DNA from: Synergistota bacterium
GTDB lineage: Bacteria; Synergistota; GBS-1
Length of the DNA stretch: 64,000 nt
Direction: 5' to 3'
Assembly: GCA_025060595.1 (NCBI GenBank)
Contig: JANXBX010000003.1
Location: 138,746-202,745 of the forward strand
In this document: piece after piece, positions 19,447 through 29,081 of the stretch
Layout: the number at the start of each line of letters is the position of its first letter
Position numbering within the stretch: the stretch's first letter is position 1
Notes under the pieces: generated by a model
What the model was told of the DNA's origin: nothing
Database searches by the model: none
Seen by the model: the letters and a program-made list of their open reading frames with translations, nothing else
Made by a program: the position numbers and the translations under genes

Positions 19447-20568
19447 GGTACCACCTTCTTACCACCTAATGCAATCCAGCGAAGATAGGCATCTATAAAG
19501 GGATCTATGTCTCCATCTATAACCTTCAAAGCGTTAGTAACTTCAAAACCTGTTCTATGGTCCTTAACCAAAGTATAAGGATGAAAAACATAGGATCTTA
19601 TCTGACTTCCCCAAGCTATTTCCCTCTTTTCCCCTTTTAACTTCTCTAACTCTTCCATCTTCTTCCTTCTCTCAAGTTCATATAGTTTACTTTTCAAAAT
19701 CCTTAACGCAGTCATTCTATTCTGATATTGAGACCTTTCGTTTTGACAAGAAACAACAATACCTGTAGGAATATGAACTATCCTAACAGCGCTATCAGTG
19801 GTATTTACATACTGACCTCCCCTACCACTCGCTCTAAAGGTATCTATCTTAAGATCTTCTTCCTTTATCTCTACCTCTACATCCTCGGATATCTCAGGTA
19901 TAACCTCAACAGAGGCAAAAGAAGTATGCCTCCTTTTAGAGGCATCAAAGGGAGAGATTCTAACAAGCCTGTGAACCCCATTCTCTCCCTTTAATAAACC
20001 ATAGGCATACTCCCCCTCAATTAATATAGTAGCGCTTTTTATACCCGCATCTTCAGCCTCCTGATATTCAAGAACCTTCACTCCAAAACCTTTGTCTTCA
20101 GCCCACCTCATATACATTCTAAGAAGCATATAAGCCCAGTCTTGAGATTCCGTACCACCTGCTCCAGGATGAATAGAAAGTATAGCATTCGAATTATCGA
20201 ATTCGTCGGAAAGAAACACCTTTCTTTCCCAATCAAGAATATCATTCTCCAAATTACCAAGTTCCTTAATAAGCTCCTCTCCTAAAGCATCATCATACTC
20301 TTCTCTTAAAAGATCAAAAAAAGCTTTTATATCCTCTATCCTTTTTTCCGTATGCGTAACAGCAAAAAGGGTCTTCTCGATTTCCTTTAACTTCTTCGCC
20401 GCTTTTTGAGTTTCCTCTGCATCCCTCCATGCATCAGGAGAGGCAATCTTTTCCTCAAGAGCGCTTTTTTCAGAAACTAAGCTTGAAACGTCAAAAACAG
20501 CTCCGGATGCGCCCCCAGCGTCCCAAAAGCTCCTCAAAGCGTATAAGCATCTCATCTATCTTCATCAT
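19443..20568 (-). CDS. prfB: Peptide chain release factor 2 with programmed +1 frameshift
   Basis: Read as 20568-20494 joined to 20492-19443, about 374 residues. Frame 0 starts ATG ATG with AAGGAGG 10 nt upstream and runs 25 codons to UUU-UGA; skipping one base gives Asp (GAC) and the full RF2 body. The shift falls at codons 25/26, as in E. coli RF2, and the distance from the shifted Asp to the conserved P-D-x-W motif equals that in E. coli. RF2 hallmarks: RISPFDASKRRHTSFASVEV (SPF recognises UAA/UGA) and SGRGGQYVN (catalytic GGQ). Confidence 0.92.
20490..20505 (-). promoter_or_regulatory. prfB frameshift site, UUU UGA C with SD-like element
   Basis: Transcript CGGAGCTGTTTTTGAC: GGAG followed by 4 nt, slippery codon UUU (20496-20494), in-frame UGA (20493-20491) and C. 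The common bacterial site is CUU UGA C with a Shine-Dalgarno-like element 3 nt upstream; here Phe UUU replaces Leu CUU. Confidence 0.75.
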
Positions 20569-20583
20569 GATACTAAAACCTCC

Positions 20584-21228
20584 TTATCCTTTTCTATATT
20601 GCATAACTATCAATTTGGTTTCCTTAGGAAGAGTATAAGGATCTACCTCGATCCAACTTCTGTCAAGAACCTCAACATTCTTCAATCCTGATAAAAATGG
20701 CTCAACTCCACTTATAGGAAAGCCTAAAACAGGCGTTTTAAAATGCATAGGTATAGCAATCTTAGGATTAAGCTCCGCTAAGATCTTTCGAGCATCTCCC
20801 CCATCTATGGTGTAAAAACCACCAACAGGAATAAACAAAACATCAACTCTGCCAAAGTTAGAAAGCTGAGCTGGCGTAGGGACATGTCCCAGATCACCAA
20901 GATGAACGAGCCTTAAACCATCAGCATCTATTATAAAAGCGATATTTTTGCCCCTTTCCCTACCGGCAGACCTATCATGGAAGAGCTCAACGCCTGATAT
21001 GCTAACACCCTTGATAGTCCTAAGTTCGGGCGTCATAACCACATAAGGATTACCTTTCACACCCTCAACGTAATTATGGTCAAAGTGATCATGACTAACT
21101 AAAACTATGTCAGCCTCATCACGTATAGGTGGATAACCTAAGGCTGGATCATAGGGATCGGTGATTATTTTAACCCCGTTTCTAGTTTCTATTAGAAAGC
21201 AAGCATGCCCCAGCCATTCTATCCTCAA
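20584..21228 (-). CDS. UPF0173 family metal-dependent hydrolase
   Basis: 214 residues of the metallo-beta-lactamase fold. Start IEWLGHACFLIETRNGVKIITDPYDP and the metal-binding motif SHDHFDHNYV (HxHxDH pattern) near residue 48, with LVHLGDLGHVPTPAQ and IPMHFKTP (later metal-ligand His) following. Substrate unknown for the family. TTG start (21228) with GAGGTG 8 nt upstream. It precedes prfB in the transcript by only 15 nt. Confidence 0.88.
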   Translation of the reverse strand: MRIEWLGHACFLIETRNGVKIITDPYDPALGYPPIRDEADIVLVSHDHFDHNYVEGVKGNPYVVMTPELRTIKGVSISGVELFHDRSAGRERGKNIAFIIDADGLRLVHLGDLGHVPTPAQLSNFGRVDVLFIPVGGFYTIDGGDARKILAELNPKIAIPMHFKTPVLGFPISGVEPFLSGLKNVEVLDRSWIEVDPYTLPKETKLIVMQYRKG

Positions 21229-21244
21229 ATTTTAAACACCTCAC

Positions 21245-23128
21245 TTAAGAGAAATCCCTTAAACTTTCCTTTCCCTCTACTTCCTCACACAAGGGAGAAT
21301 GAGCGTCCTCTTTCGTCGCCCAAGGAGTTAAAGGAAACCTTATGGTCATAGGAACTCTTAAAAAGGGTTGATCTACTATAAGCTCTCCCTGAAGCAAAGT
21401 TGAAGCCCTTTCTCTCTGAGCACCAAAGAGATGGGCATATTCATCTTTCTTAAGTTCCGCTACCTTTTGATGCCCAACAACAACAGTTGAAGCCTGAGTT
21501 ATCACTCTGTAGTCGACCTCCGATGCAGTTTGCTCAGCTCCTATCATTATTATTCTGAAAGACCTTCCCCTTTCAGCTATGTCCCTAAATATAGCTCCTA
21601 ATGGCCCTCCGCCAGTCCTCGGCGCATACTTATTGAGTTCATCAAGAAAGATAAATACAGGTTCCGGCCTTCCCGCTGTCTCTTTAAGGTGAAGAACTTC
21701 CTTCAATATGGCACCTACAACAAAAACCTGCGCTCTATATCTGAGCTTGGCTATATCTATAACGGTAACCTTACCATTAATATCCCAATCTACCCTATAA
21801 GAGGGGGGTTCGTATTTATCAACCATACCGATGAAATCCAACCCCTCAACTGGCTTCCAAACTCTATCAAGGTCAAGCTTAAATGCTGCTTTTAACCTTC
21901 TTGCCATTGCCTTTATCGTCTTCTCTTCGAGCTCTTCCTCAGCTAAAAGCCTATTCCTAACATCCTCTGATTTCAAAAATTCTATTAAAGATCTAAAATC
22001 AGGAGGAAGGCCCTCTTCCGTTAAAACCTCGTTAGGATCCCTACCACAAACCTTAAGGTAAAGCCTGACCCTTTCTTCTTCATTAAGCGATTCTAAATCC
22101 AAACGATATCTCTTCCTTATCTCAGGCTCGTTTAGCTCCTTTTCAACTCTATTTACAAATTTCCTATAGTTATCTTCAAGTATATCAGATAAAGCTGAAA
22201 CGGCAAGCTGTAAGTTTACATTCTTAGACAGCTCCTCCGGATCAAACATAAGCTCAAGTAAACTCAATTTTATTATATCAATTATATCCCACCCAAATAC
22301 TTTAACCCCATATGTTCTATGAGCCACATCAGGCTCCGCATCCTTTCTACGCTTGGACGGAGCATAATAGCTCACGTTGCTAAAAGGCTTAGGAGTAAGC
22401 TCCATCTTACGGAACATCTCCTCCCATTCTTTCTTCCGCGAACTATTACACCACTCCGTATTCCACTCGTCTAAAAATAGAAGTCCTTCTCCTTTAACAT
22501 TAAAAACAATAGCTCTAGAGTTAGCAAGCTCCCTTAAGGAAGCATCCTCCTTAGCAAGCTTCTTTCCTGTCTCCAAAAGAGAGTAAAGCAAAAACGTAGC
22601 GTAAGAGGTCTTAGCGGCAACTCCCGATACCCCTGATACGTTTATATGAGCACCGTTATCCCCAAGTATGTAAGCTAAATCCAGGTAGGCTACCCCTCCG
22701 TTAAGCAATATTCCAACGGGAAGAGCTCTTTTTCTTCTTTTAAGGGAAACAAAATCATAAACCTCATCAGACTCTCCCTCTTCGACGAGAAAGGCAGGAG
22801 CACCAGGAGGGGGAGGAACAGAGACGAAGGGCTCTATCCGTGTTACCACAACTCGAGCAAGGTAAACAGGCAAGATAAAGCTTCTTTTAGAAGTGACCAA
22901 TGCTTCTTCAAAACCTCTCATTCCGTCGCTATCCCATCTCGTTTCTATTTCAACTATAACCCCATAAGTGGTCACTCTCTTAAAATTGCCGTAGTTAAAA
23001 TTAACTTTAACCATATCATCCACTTGAAGCATTCTAAGGGGTTCGCCGTTCTCCTCATCAATTTCTATTCTTAACCAGAACTCATACGGGGTTATAGTTT
23101 TAAGACCGCTTACGCTACCCACCCTCAA
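21245..23128 (-). CDS. herA: HerA-like DNA translocase ATPase
   Basis: 627 residues. An N-terminal HAS-barrel-like region (residues about 1-120) precedes a FtsK/HerA-class ATPase: Walker A NVSGVSGVAAKTSYATFLL near residue 165, Walker B PVFIFLDELNKYAP near 465, and a sensor-like GRSFRIIMIGAEQ segment. HerA hexamers drive duplex DNA through NurA during end resection. Start is TTG at 23128, overlapping the nurA end by 4 nt. It is last in mre11-rad50-nurA-herA. Longer than archaeal HerA (about 500), so some divergence is expected. Confidence 0.87.
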   Translation of the reverse strand: MRVGSVSGLKTITPYEFWLRIEIDEENGEPLRMLQVDDMVKVNFNYGNFKRVTTYGVIVEIETRWDSDGMRGFEEALVTSKRSFILPVYLARVVVTRIEPFVSVPPPPGAPAFLVEEGESDEVYDFVSLKRRKRALPVGILLNGGVAYLDLAYILGDNGAHINVSGVSGVAAKTSYATFLLYSLLETGKKLAKEDASLRELANSRAIVFNVKGEGLLFLDEWNTEWCNSSRKKEWEEMFRKMELTPKPFSNVSYYAPSKRRKDAEPDVAHRTYGVKVFGWDIIDIIKLSLLELMFDPEELSKNVNLQLAVSALSDILEDNYRKFVNRVEKELNEPEIRKRYRLDLESLNEEERVRLYLKVCGRDPNEVLTEEGLPPDFRSLIEFLKSEDVRNRLLAEEELEEKTIKAMARRLKAAFKLDLDRVWKPVEGLDFIGMVDKYEPPSYRVDWDINGKVTVIDIAKLRYRAQVFVVGAILKEVLHLKETAGRPEPVFIFLDELNKYAPRTGGGPLGAIFRDIAERGRSFRIIMIGAEQTASEVDYRVITQASTVVVGHQKVAELKKDEYAHLFGAQRERASTLLQGELIVDQPFLRVPMTIRFPLTPWATKEDAHSPLCEEVEGKESLRDFS

Positions 23129-24186
23129 GATAATCCCCCCTTCTTCAAAAGAGAACTTAGATAACTATTCCACAAAAAGAAAGATGAAAGATAAGATTCC
23201 AGGGAATAAACTATAGGTAGATTTTCAGGACTCCTCGGAAGGTTACATCCCTTCATAGTCATTGAAGAAATAAATAGGGCTAAGGAATCAAAAGCCTCTG
23301 AAATTTCCCTCTTCAAAATATCTCTTTTATCCCCGCTTTCAAAATCCCTTCTTAAAACAAGAGTTTCCAAACGAACTATCCCTTTTATAGGGTTTTCTCC
23401 GCTTTCAATATCAATAAGCCTCAAATAACACATGACCCTTAGTATATCTTCCGTTTCTCTGAGATAAACAGTATAGAAGGGAGTTCTCTCTCCCTTGCGT
23501 AAGCTTTGCACCAAAGATAGAAAATCCTGAGAAAGATGCTCCTTAATAATTCTTTTAACAAGCCCTACTGGCCCGTATTCTCTCCCTATAAAAGTAGGTG
23601 ACCCTGGATGCATAGTTCCATCTTTAATTATGAAGCCTTCCCTCTTTAAAACCATTTCTCCTAAATAAGCTCTTTCCTCGTTAAGAAGCAGATTATTAAC
23701 GCTCTTTGAAATTCTATCCTCTCCCTCAGAAGCAAGCTCCACAATCTCGAAGGGAAACCTCTCAAGGGTTGGGAAATAAGCTTCGCGTTCAAGAATCCTT
23801 CTTACTAAGCTTCCAGATAATATTAAAAACCTTTTGATTAATGGGTCTTTACAGGTCCTAATGTAATCCTTACCCCATATCACATGACCAATCACTATTT
23901 CCGCAATACACCCCTCTGAACCATCTAAACCATGAAGCCTCCTATGTATTTTTCTAACGCCGTCTATAAAAATAACCTTTTCTAATCTCCTTGGTTTTCT
24001 ACTTTTATCTATCAGCCAAGATTTCCATAACTCTGTGCTTAGAGGAATTTCATGAAACTCTACCTCTTCAGCAAGACGAGATTCCTTCTCCACACGAGTA
24101 TGATAAAAAGGAAAATCCTCAGATTCCTGCCAATGATCAGAGTATACCCCATTGTCTTTCAAAAGCTTCAATATATCTAGGCCCAT
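23125..24186 (-). CDS. nurA: NurA domain 5'-3' nuclease
   Basis: 353 residues. Recognised by KVIFIDGVRKIHRRLHG near residue 69 (first metal-binding Asp of NurA), then NLLLNEERAYLGEMVLKREGFIIKDGTMHPGS, which supplies the later acidic metal ligand, and GPVGLVKRIIKEHL. NurA is an RNaseH-fold dimeric nuclease working with HerA. Its start overlaps the rad50 end by 10 nt. The sequence is divergent, so the call leans on the first motif and gene context. Confidence 0.82.
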   Translation of the reverse strand: MGLDILKLLKDNGVYSDHWQESEDFPFYHTRVEKESRLAEEVEFHEIPLSTELWKSWLIDKSRKPRRLEKVIFIDGVRKIHRRLHGLDGSEGCIAEIVIGHVIWGKDYIRTCKDPLIKRFLILSGSLVRRILEREAYFPTLERFPFEIVELASEGEDRISKSVNNLLLNEERAYLGEMVLKREGFIIKDGTMHPGSPTFIGREYGPVGLVKRIIKEHLSQDFLSLVQSLRKGERTPFYTVYLRETEDILRVMCYLRLIDIESGENPIKGIVRLETLVLRRDFESGDKRDILKREISEAFDSLALFISSMTMKGCNLPRSPENLPIVYSLESYLSSFFLWNSYLSSLLKKGGLS

Positions 24187-26486
24187 CTGGCCTTACCCCC
24201 ATTTACGAGGAGCTTCACCGCAAAATAATCAGCAAAGACCGGATCATGAGTTATAATACCTATAAGTTTTCCACTATTATCAAGCTCAGTAAGCTCATGA
24301 GCAACCATATCTAAATTCTCTCTATCCAACGGGGAAAAGCCCTCATCTATAAAAAAGGCCTCTAATCCACCTGCTAAAACCTCAGCAATACCCAAGGCCA
24401 AAGATAGGGATATCAATACCTTTTCCCCTCCTGAAAGGTCCCTCATGCTTCTTCTTTCCCCACCTATGTCTTCATCAATCACGAAAAGATCTAGCTTTTC
24501 CGTAGCTTCTATAAGATACCTACCCTTAGTTAAGCGCGAGAGATAAGAGTTAGCAATATTTGCCGCCTCCATTAAATAGTGAGAAACCAAGAATTTAGGA
24601 AAGTTACTATCTGATAAGTTCTTCTTAAGTTCGCTAAGCAAACCAACCTCAGCCTGCAAAATCTCAACCTTACTTTTAAGCGAGTTATAATTTTTTATAT
24701 CCTTATCTATAGCTTCTAATCTGCTTCTTTTTCTCCAAAGCTCAGCATTTAAAGAATCCCTCTCAGACCTCTTGGCCCTAATATCATTCTCTCTTAAGGT
24801 TATTTCCCTCTGAATCTCCTCAAGGGTTAAAGATGTATCTATTCGTGATTCCAAAGCTGCAATTTTTTCGCTCAAAATAGAAAGCTCCTTTTCAACTTCT
24901 ACAAGCTCATTTTCCAAATTAACTTTTTCGTCACTTAATCCTTTTAAGGAAGCCTTAAGCGAACTCATCTTTAACTTGATTTCCTCTTTTTTCTTTCGAA
25001 GCTCTTCCATCTTTGCTTTTTTACGGGCTCTCAAGCCTTCCAAATCTTGTTCTCCAAACTGCTTTTTGATATAGTTAAGCATCTCTTCAAGCAAGCTCCC
25101 CTTCTCCTTTAATCTACTTTCAGAAAGAGTTATTTCAGAAATAAGCTCTCTCCTATAGCGTTCCCTCTCCCTAAGTTCTCCCTCAATGCCTGTTAAAGAT
25201 TTTTCTCTCTCCTGACGTCTTTTTGAAGCATCCTCATAGAGCTTCCTAAGATGTTTTAAGGTCTCGATTTCGATATTCTCCTCCTGCACTAGCGAGGTTA
25301 TGACAGAACCACACACTGGACACAGATCCCCCACTTTCAAACCCCTTTTAACTTCGTTAGTAAAATATTTCTCGCGAGCCCTCTCATAACTCTCCTTAAG
25401 CTTCTCTTCCTCCTCTCTCAAATATTCACAGTTCTGTTTCTCTTCCTTAAGCTTTTTAAGAAGTACATCTATTTCTTCTTCTATCCTCTTAACTTTGTAT
25501 ACTTTGCTTTTGAACTCATTTTCTAAAGAAGAAAACTCCGTTTTTAAGGGAAGAATTTTATCCCAAACAGACTCAAGAGTTTCAAATAGGCTTCGCTCCT
25601 TTTCATAATCATCCTCTACGCTTTCCAATAGCGAAATGAGTCTCTTTTCAATATCTGAACCCTCTGATATTTTATTCTCTATCTCCGAAAGCCTTAGCAA
25701 AGCTCTATCTTTCCTCCTCCTTAGGCTCTCCATTAGCTCTTTATCCCTCGCTAACTCTTTAAGAGCGCTTTCCTTGCCTCTAAGCTCATTAAGCGCTTTT
25801 TCCAAAGCCTCTATTTCTCTAGCTATCTTAGATATCTCAAACTCAAGCTCATCTATCTGAGGCAATATCCTCTCTTTCTCTTTCTTAAGCTCCTCCAAGT
25901 TAATTGCGCTAATTTGAGCAGTATAAACTCTAAGCTCCCCCTCCTTTCCCTTCAGGTCAGATTCAGCATACTCAGCGATACGAGAAAGTTTATTACCGCT
26001 TAAAAGCTCTTTTAAAACCTTCATTCTATCTGTACCTGTGAGCTCCAAAAACCTGGTTATCTCACCCTGCGGAAGCAAAACCGTAGTCTTAAAAGTTTCG
26101 CTAGTTAAACCTATGAGCCTCTCTATTCTCTTTGAAGCCTCTATAGAGGAAGCTATCCTTTCCATGGTATCCAAACACTCTAAATAAACAGACCCCTTCC
26201 TTGTGGACTCAATCACTTCTCTCTTTATCCTCCAGCGCTTACCATGATGAGAAAATTCAAGCTCTACTAAAGCTTTACCATCGTTAGACTCCCTATTAAC
26301 CACTCCCTCATATCCAGTTCCATGCCTTAAAGTTCTGCCAAACAAGGCAAAGTATATCGCTTCAAGGATACTACTCTTGCCAGCTCCATTAGGTCCCTGA
26401 ATAACAAAAACCTCTTTCCCTACGAATGATATATCAACATCTCGAAGCCCCATAAAGTTCCTCACCACAAGCCTAAGAGGCTTCAT
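24177..26486 (-). CDS. Rad50/SbcC-type SMC-like ATPase
   Basis: 769 residues, shorter than E. coli SbcC (1048) and near archaeal Rad50 (about 880). Walker A GPNGAGKSSILEAIYFALFG near residue 32; long heptad-rich coiled coil from about 175 to 620, interrupted by the zinc hook CPVCG near 390; signature LSGGEKVLISLSLALGIAE and Walker B EAFFIDEGFSPLD at the C terminus. It pairs with the Mre11 nuclease to process DNA ends. Overlaps mre11 by 14 nt. Confidence 0.94.
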   Translation of the reverse strand: MKPLRLVVRNFMGLRDVDISFVGKEVFVIQGPNGAGKSSILEAIYFALFGRTLRHGTGYEGVVNRESNDGKALVELEFSHHGKRWRIKREVIESTRKGSVYLECLDTMERIASSIEASKRIERLIGLTSETFKTTVLLPQGEITRFLELTGTDRMKVLKELLSGNKLSRIAEYAESDLKGKEGELRVYTAQISAINLEELKKEKERILPQIDELEFEISKIAREIEALEKALNELRGKESALKELARDKELMESLRRRKDRALLRLSEIENKISEGSDIEKRLISLLESVEDDYEKERSLFETLESVWDKILPLKTEFSSLENEFKSKVYKVKRIEEEIDVLLKKLKEEKQNCEYLREEEEKLKESYERAREKYFTNEVKRGLKVGDLCPVCGSVITSLVQEENIEIETLKHLRKLYEDASKRRQEREKSLTGIEGELRERERYRRELISEITLSESRLKEKGSLLEEMLNYIKKQFGEQDLEGLRARKKAKMEELRKKKEEIKLKMSSLKASLKGLSDEKVNLENELVEVEKELSILSEKIAALESRIDTSLTLEEIQREITLRENDIRAKRSERDSLNAELWRKRSRLEAIDKDIKNYNSLKSKVEILQAEVGLLSELKKNLSDSNFPKFLVSHYLMEAANIANSYLSRLTKGRYLIEATEKLDLFVIDEDIGGERRSMRDLSGGEKVLISLSLALGIAEVLAGGLEAFFIDEGFSPLDRENLDMVAHELTELDNSGKLIGIITHDPVFADYFAVKLLVNGGKARWA

Positions 26487-27636
26487 CCTCTTCTTCCACC
26501 TTCCTAAAATAATACCTAAATCTCTCTAGAAGCGAGCGATCCTCAACTCCCTTCAGTTTAAGATACTCTCTGAACATCTCAACAAGGTCTCCACTCTTGG
26601 AAATCCTGACACTCCTTTGATCTTCTCTATCGCCTCTATCCAACTTTACCTTTACTATTCTCTCGTCCATGGAAAAAACTCTATTAATATAAAAGGAAGA
26701 TGAGAAGAAAGGCCCCTTTGACATATCTAACTCAACTCTAATATAAGCATCCTCCTTTAAGGATTCCAACATATCTTTAAGGACATCCAAATCCGAAGCT
26801 AAAACCTTGAGGGTCTTTAGCTCCTTAGAGGTAATCTTTATAGGCTCGACTTTCACCTCACTCCCTTCCTCAATCTCAACCCATAAGGCACCAACTAAGT
26901 TGCCTTCCTCCTTAAACCCTATTCTAATCAACCCCCCACAGTAGTAGGAGGGAACAGATGTTCCTGGAACCTTCATTTGAGAGTGAACATGTCCTAAGGC
27001 AACATAATCGAAAACTTCGCTACTTAAAAAATCCTTTGGTACAAAAAGCTCAGATAAAATGGTAATTTCATTTTGATAGGGAAGCCCCTCGACAGATAGG
27101 TGTCCAACGAGAATATTCCATCTATCAAGTTTAGCAAACTTCTTAAGCTCATTTTTGTAGTCAGAAAGTAGCTTCCTTGCTTGATCTTGAAGCTCAGATG
27201 CTCGATATTTCTTCAGCAAATTTCGTAATGGAAAATAAGGAAAGTAAAAGATTCTCAATCCATCTATTTCCTCAAACGGGCTCTCACAAAGAGATGATAA
27301 TATATGTATACCCATACGGGAGGAAAAAGGATGATAAGTAGCAAGGCCTCGCCAATCATGATTACCCAACACAATGACAACAGGGGCTATTTTAGAAAAA
27401 TCTATTATCAAGGATAAAACCTCTTTCGCCTCAATTTCAGATGGAGCAACGTAATGATCAAAGATATCACCGCAGATTAGGATACAATCAGGCTTATTCT
27501 TATAGCTATAATCATATATCTCTTCCAGTGCCCTCCTTATCTCTGGATTTCTATCCACAGCGCGAGGAGAATCCTTCCAAGACACACGTCCCCAATGCCA
27601 ATCAGCTGTCTGAAGCAATCTAATAGATCGTCGCAT
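26473..27636 (-). CDS. Mre11/SbcD-type exonuclease
   Basis: 387 residues. Calcineurin-like phosphoesterase motifs: QTADWHWGRVSW, ICGDIFDHY, VIVLGNHDWRG, LVGHLSVEG, VALGHVHSQMKVP. These supply the two-metal site. Mre11 opens and trims double-strand ends with Rad50. ATG at 27636, GAGGTGATC upstream, and a good extended -10 promoter only about 20 nt upstream. First gene of the resection operon. Confidence 0.94.
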   Translation of the reverse strand: MRRSIRLLQTADWHWGRVSWKDSPRAVDRNPEIRRALEEIYDYSYKNKPDCILICGDIFDHYVAPSEIEAKEVLSLIIDFSKIAPVVIVLGNHDWRGLATYHPFSSRMGIHILSSLCESPFEEIDGLRIFYFPYFPLRNLLKKYRASELQDQARKLLSDYKNELKKFAKLDRWNILVGHLSVEGLPYQNEITILSELFVPKDFLSSEVFDYVALGHVHSQMKVPGTSVPSYYCGGLIRIGFKEEGNLVGALWVEIEEGSEVKVEPIKITSKELKTLKVLASDLDVLKDMLESLKEDAYIRVELDMSKGPFFSSSFYINRVFSMDERIVKVKLDRGDREDQRSVRISKSGDLVEMFREYLKLKGVEDRSLLERFRYYFRKVEEEDEAS

Positions 27637-27656
27637 TCTAGATCACCTCAAGGGCA

Positions 27657-27665
27657 ATTATATCA
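27657..27665 (-). promoter_or_regulatory. Extended -10 promoter of the mre11-rad50-nurA-herA operon
   Basis: TG-A-TATAAT on the minus strand (27665-27657), perfect for an extended -10. No convincing -35 (best GTTAGT at 17 nt). The short region between rng and mre11 is otherwise A+T-rich. Predicted leader about 14 nt. Confidence 0.5.
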
Positions 27666-27680
27666 TAATATATAATTAAA

Positions 27681-29081
27681 CTAACTTTTCGCCCTAAGCC
27701 TGAAAGTATCAAAGGAAATATTGGGATCTTCAACAATTTCTATAGTCCTGCTATAATCTTTTTCCCACTCCTCCTTCACTTTATTCAAAGATCCCTTCAA
27801 AGCAGGGTTCACCACTATCTCTATGATTTGAGTATTATTAGAAGATAAGAACTTTTTCAAACGCCTTTTAATATCCATGATAAGAGTATCTTCGCTTAAA
27901 ACCCAGCCTCTTCCATCACAATAAGGACAAGTCATACCAAGACGTTCTATCAGATCTGGTCCTTCACGCTCTCTCGTAAGCTCAAGAAGGCCTAATGGGC
28001 TAAAAGAGCATATCTCTACTTCCCTCTTATCCTTTTTAAGCTCTAAAGCCAATTCTTTTATTAGCGTCTCTTTATTCTTGTCATTTTTCATATCTATAAA
28101 ATCTATAATAACTATGCCCCCTATACCTCTTAACCTAAGCTGACGAGCTATCTCCTTCGCCGCTTCTATATTAGTCGTCAAAGCCGTTTTTTCAAAGCTT
28201 TCTCCCCCAACGAAGCTTGAGGTATTTACATCTATAACCGTCAAGGCTTCAGCCCTATCTATTACCACCTCACCACCACATTTCAATGGAACCTTCCTCA
28301 GAAGAAGCTTATTAAGCTCATCTTCCACCCCATAAGCCTCAAATAGAGAGAGAAAAGGATTGTCATGATAGACAAAGTTAACATCAGCCTCTCCCCTATT
28401 CCACCCATCTATTATCTTCTTGACTTCTGACAAGGCTTCAATATTATCAGAACATATTTCCTTAACTTCAGGAGAATACCAATCCCTTAAAACCTTCTTA
28501 ATAAGAGGAGGCTCAGAGTAAAGAAGGGAAGGAGCTGGTAAAGAATAAAATTTTTCCATTATTTCAGACCATAATGAGAGAAGCTCAGAAAGCTCATTTA
28601 ATATAACATCATCGCTTTCCCCCCAACTTACAGTTCGAGCTACAGCACCGAAACCAGGCGGTAGGGATCTTTCAAGGAGCTCTTTAAGCCTTTTCCTTTC
28701 CGACGGTTTATTTATTCTCCGTGAAACCCCTATCCTATCGGAACCTGGAAGAAGAAGTATATAGTGGCCAGGAAGGGAAACCCTCGAGGTAAGTCTCGGT
28801 CCCTTAAGTTCCTTTCCCTCCCTTGCAACTTGGATGATTATTTCCTCTCCCGCTCTAATACTTCTGTCTAAGTCCTTGAATGGAAGAAAACCGTTTTTTC
28901 CTATGCCTATGTTTATAAAAGCAGCTCCCATGCCAGGCAGAACCCTTTCGACCCTTCCTTTATATATATTTCCAACTATGTCCTTGATCCATGGCCTTTC
29001 TATAAAGAATTCAACCAGAGCCCCATCCTCAAGCAAAGCTATACGTGTCTCCTCATCCACACTTATTAACATACTTATCAA
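27681..29081 (-). CDS. rng: Ribonuclease G/E family endoribonuclease
   Basis: About 466 residues, the RNase G length, without the long C-terminal scaffold of RNase E. N-terminal S1 domain with IYKGRVERVLPGMGAAFINIGIGKNGFLPF; DNase I-like catalytic region with VIDVNTSSFVGG and VIIDFIDMKND supplying the two Mg-binding Asp; zinc-link CPYCDGRG near the end. It processes rRNA and mRNA 5' ends. The start is uncertain: TTG at 29081 has GGAGG at 9 nt and gives the family N terminus; ATG 29072 and ATG 29099 are alternatives. Overlaps the preceding gene. Confidence 0.93.
   Translation of the reverse strand: MISMLISVDEETRIALLEDGALVEFFIERPWIKDIVGNIYKGRVERVLPGMGAAFINIGIGKNGFLPFKDLDRSIRAGEEIIIQVAREGKELKGPRLTSRVSLPGHYILLLPGSDRIGVSRRINKPSERKRLKELLERSLPPGFGAVARTVSWGESDDVILNELSELLSLWSEIMEKFYSLPAPSLLYSEPPLIKKVLRDWYSPEVKEICSDNIEALSEVKKIIDGWNRGEADVNFVYHDNPFLSLFEAYGVEDELNKLLLRKVPLKCGGEVVIDRAEALTVIDVNTSSFVGGESFEKTALTTNIEAAKEIARQLRLRGIGGIVIIDFIDMKNDKNKETLIKELALELKKDKREVEICSFSPLGLLELTREREGPDLIERLGMTCPYCDGRGWVLSEDTLIMDIKRRLKKFLSSNNTQIIEIVVNPALKGSLNKVKEEWEKDYSRTIEIVEDPNISFDTFRLRAKS

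Noticed and set aside
20505-20520. The G5 tract in the prfB N terminus as a simple one-base sequencing error
   Set aside because: Removing one G also gives an open frame, but the unshifted frame ends exactly at UUU UGA C at codon 26, the known position of the RF2 frameshift, with an SD-like element. The programmed site explains more.
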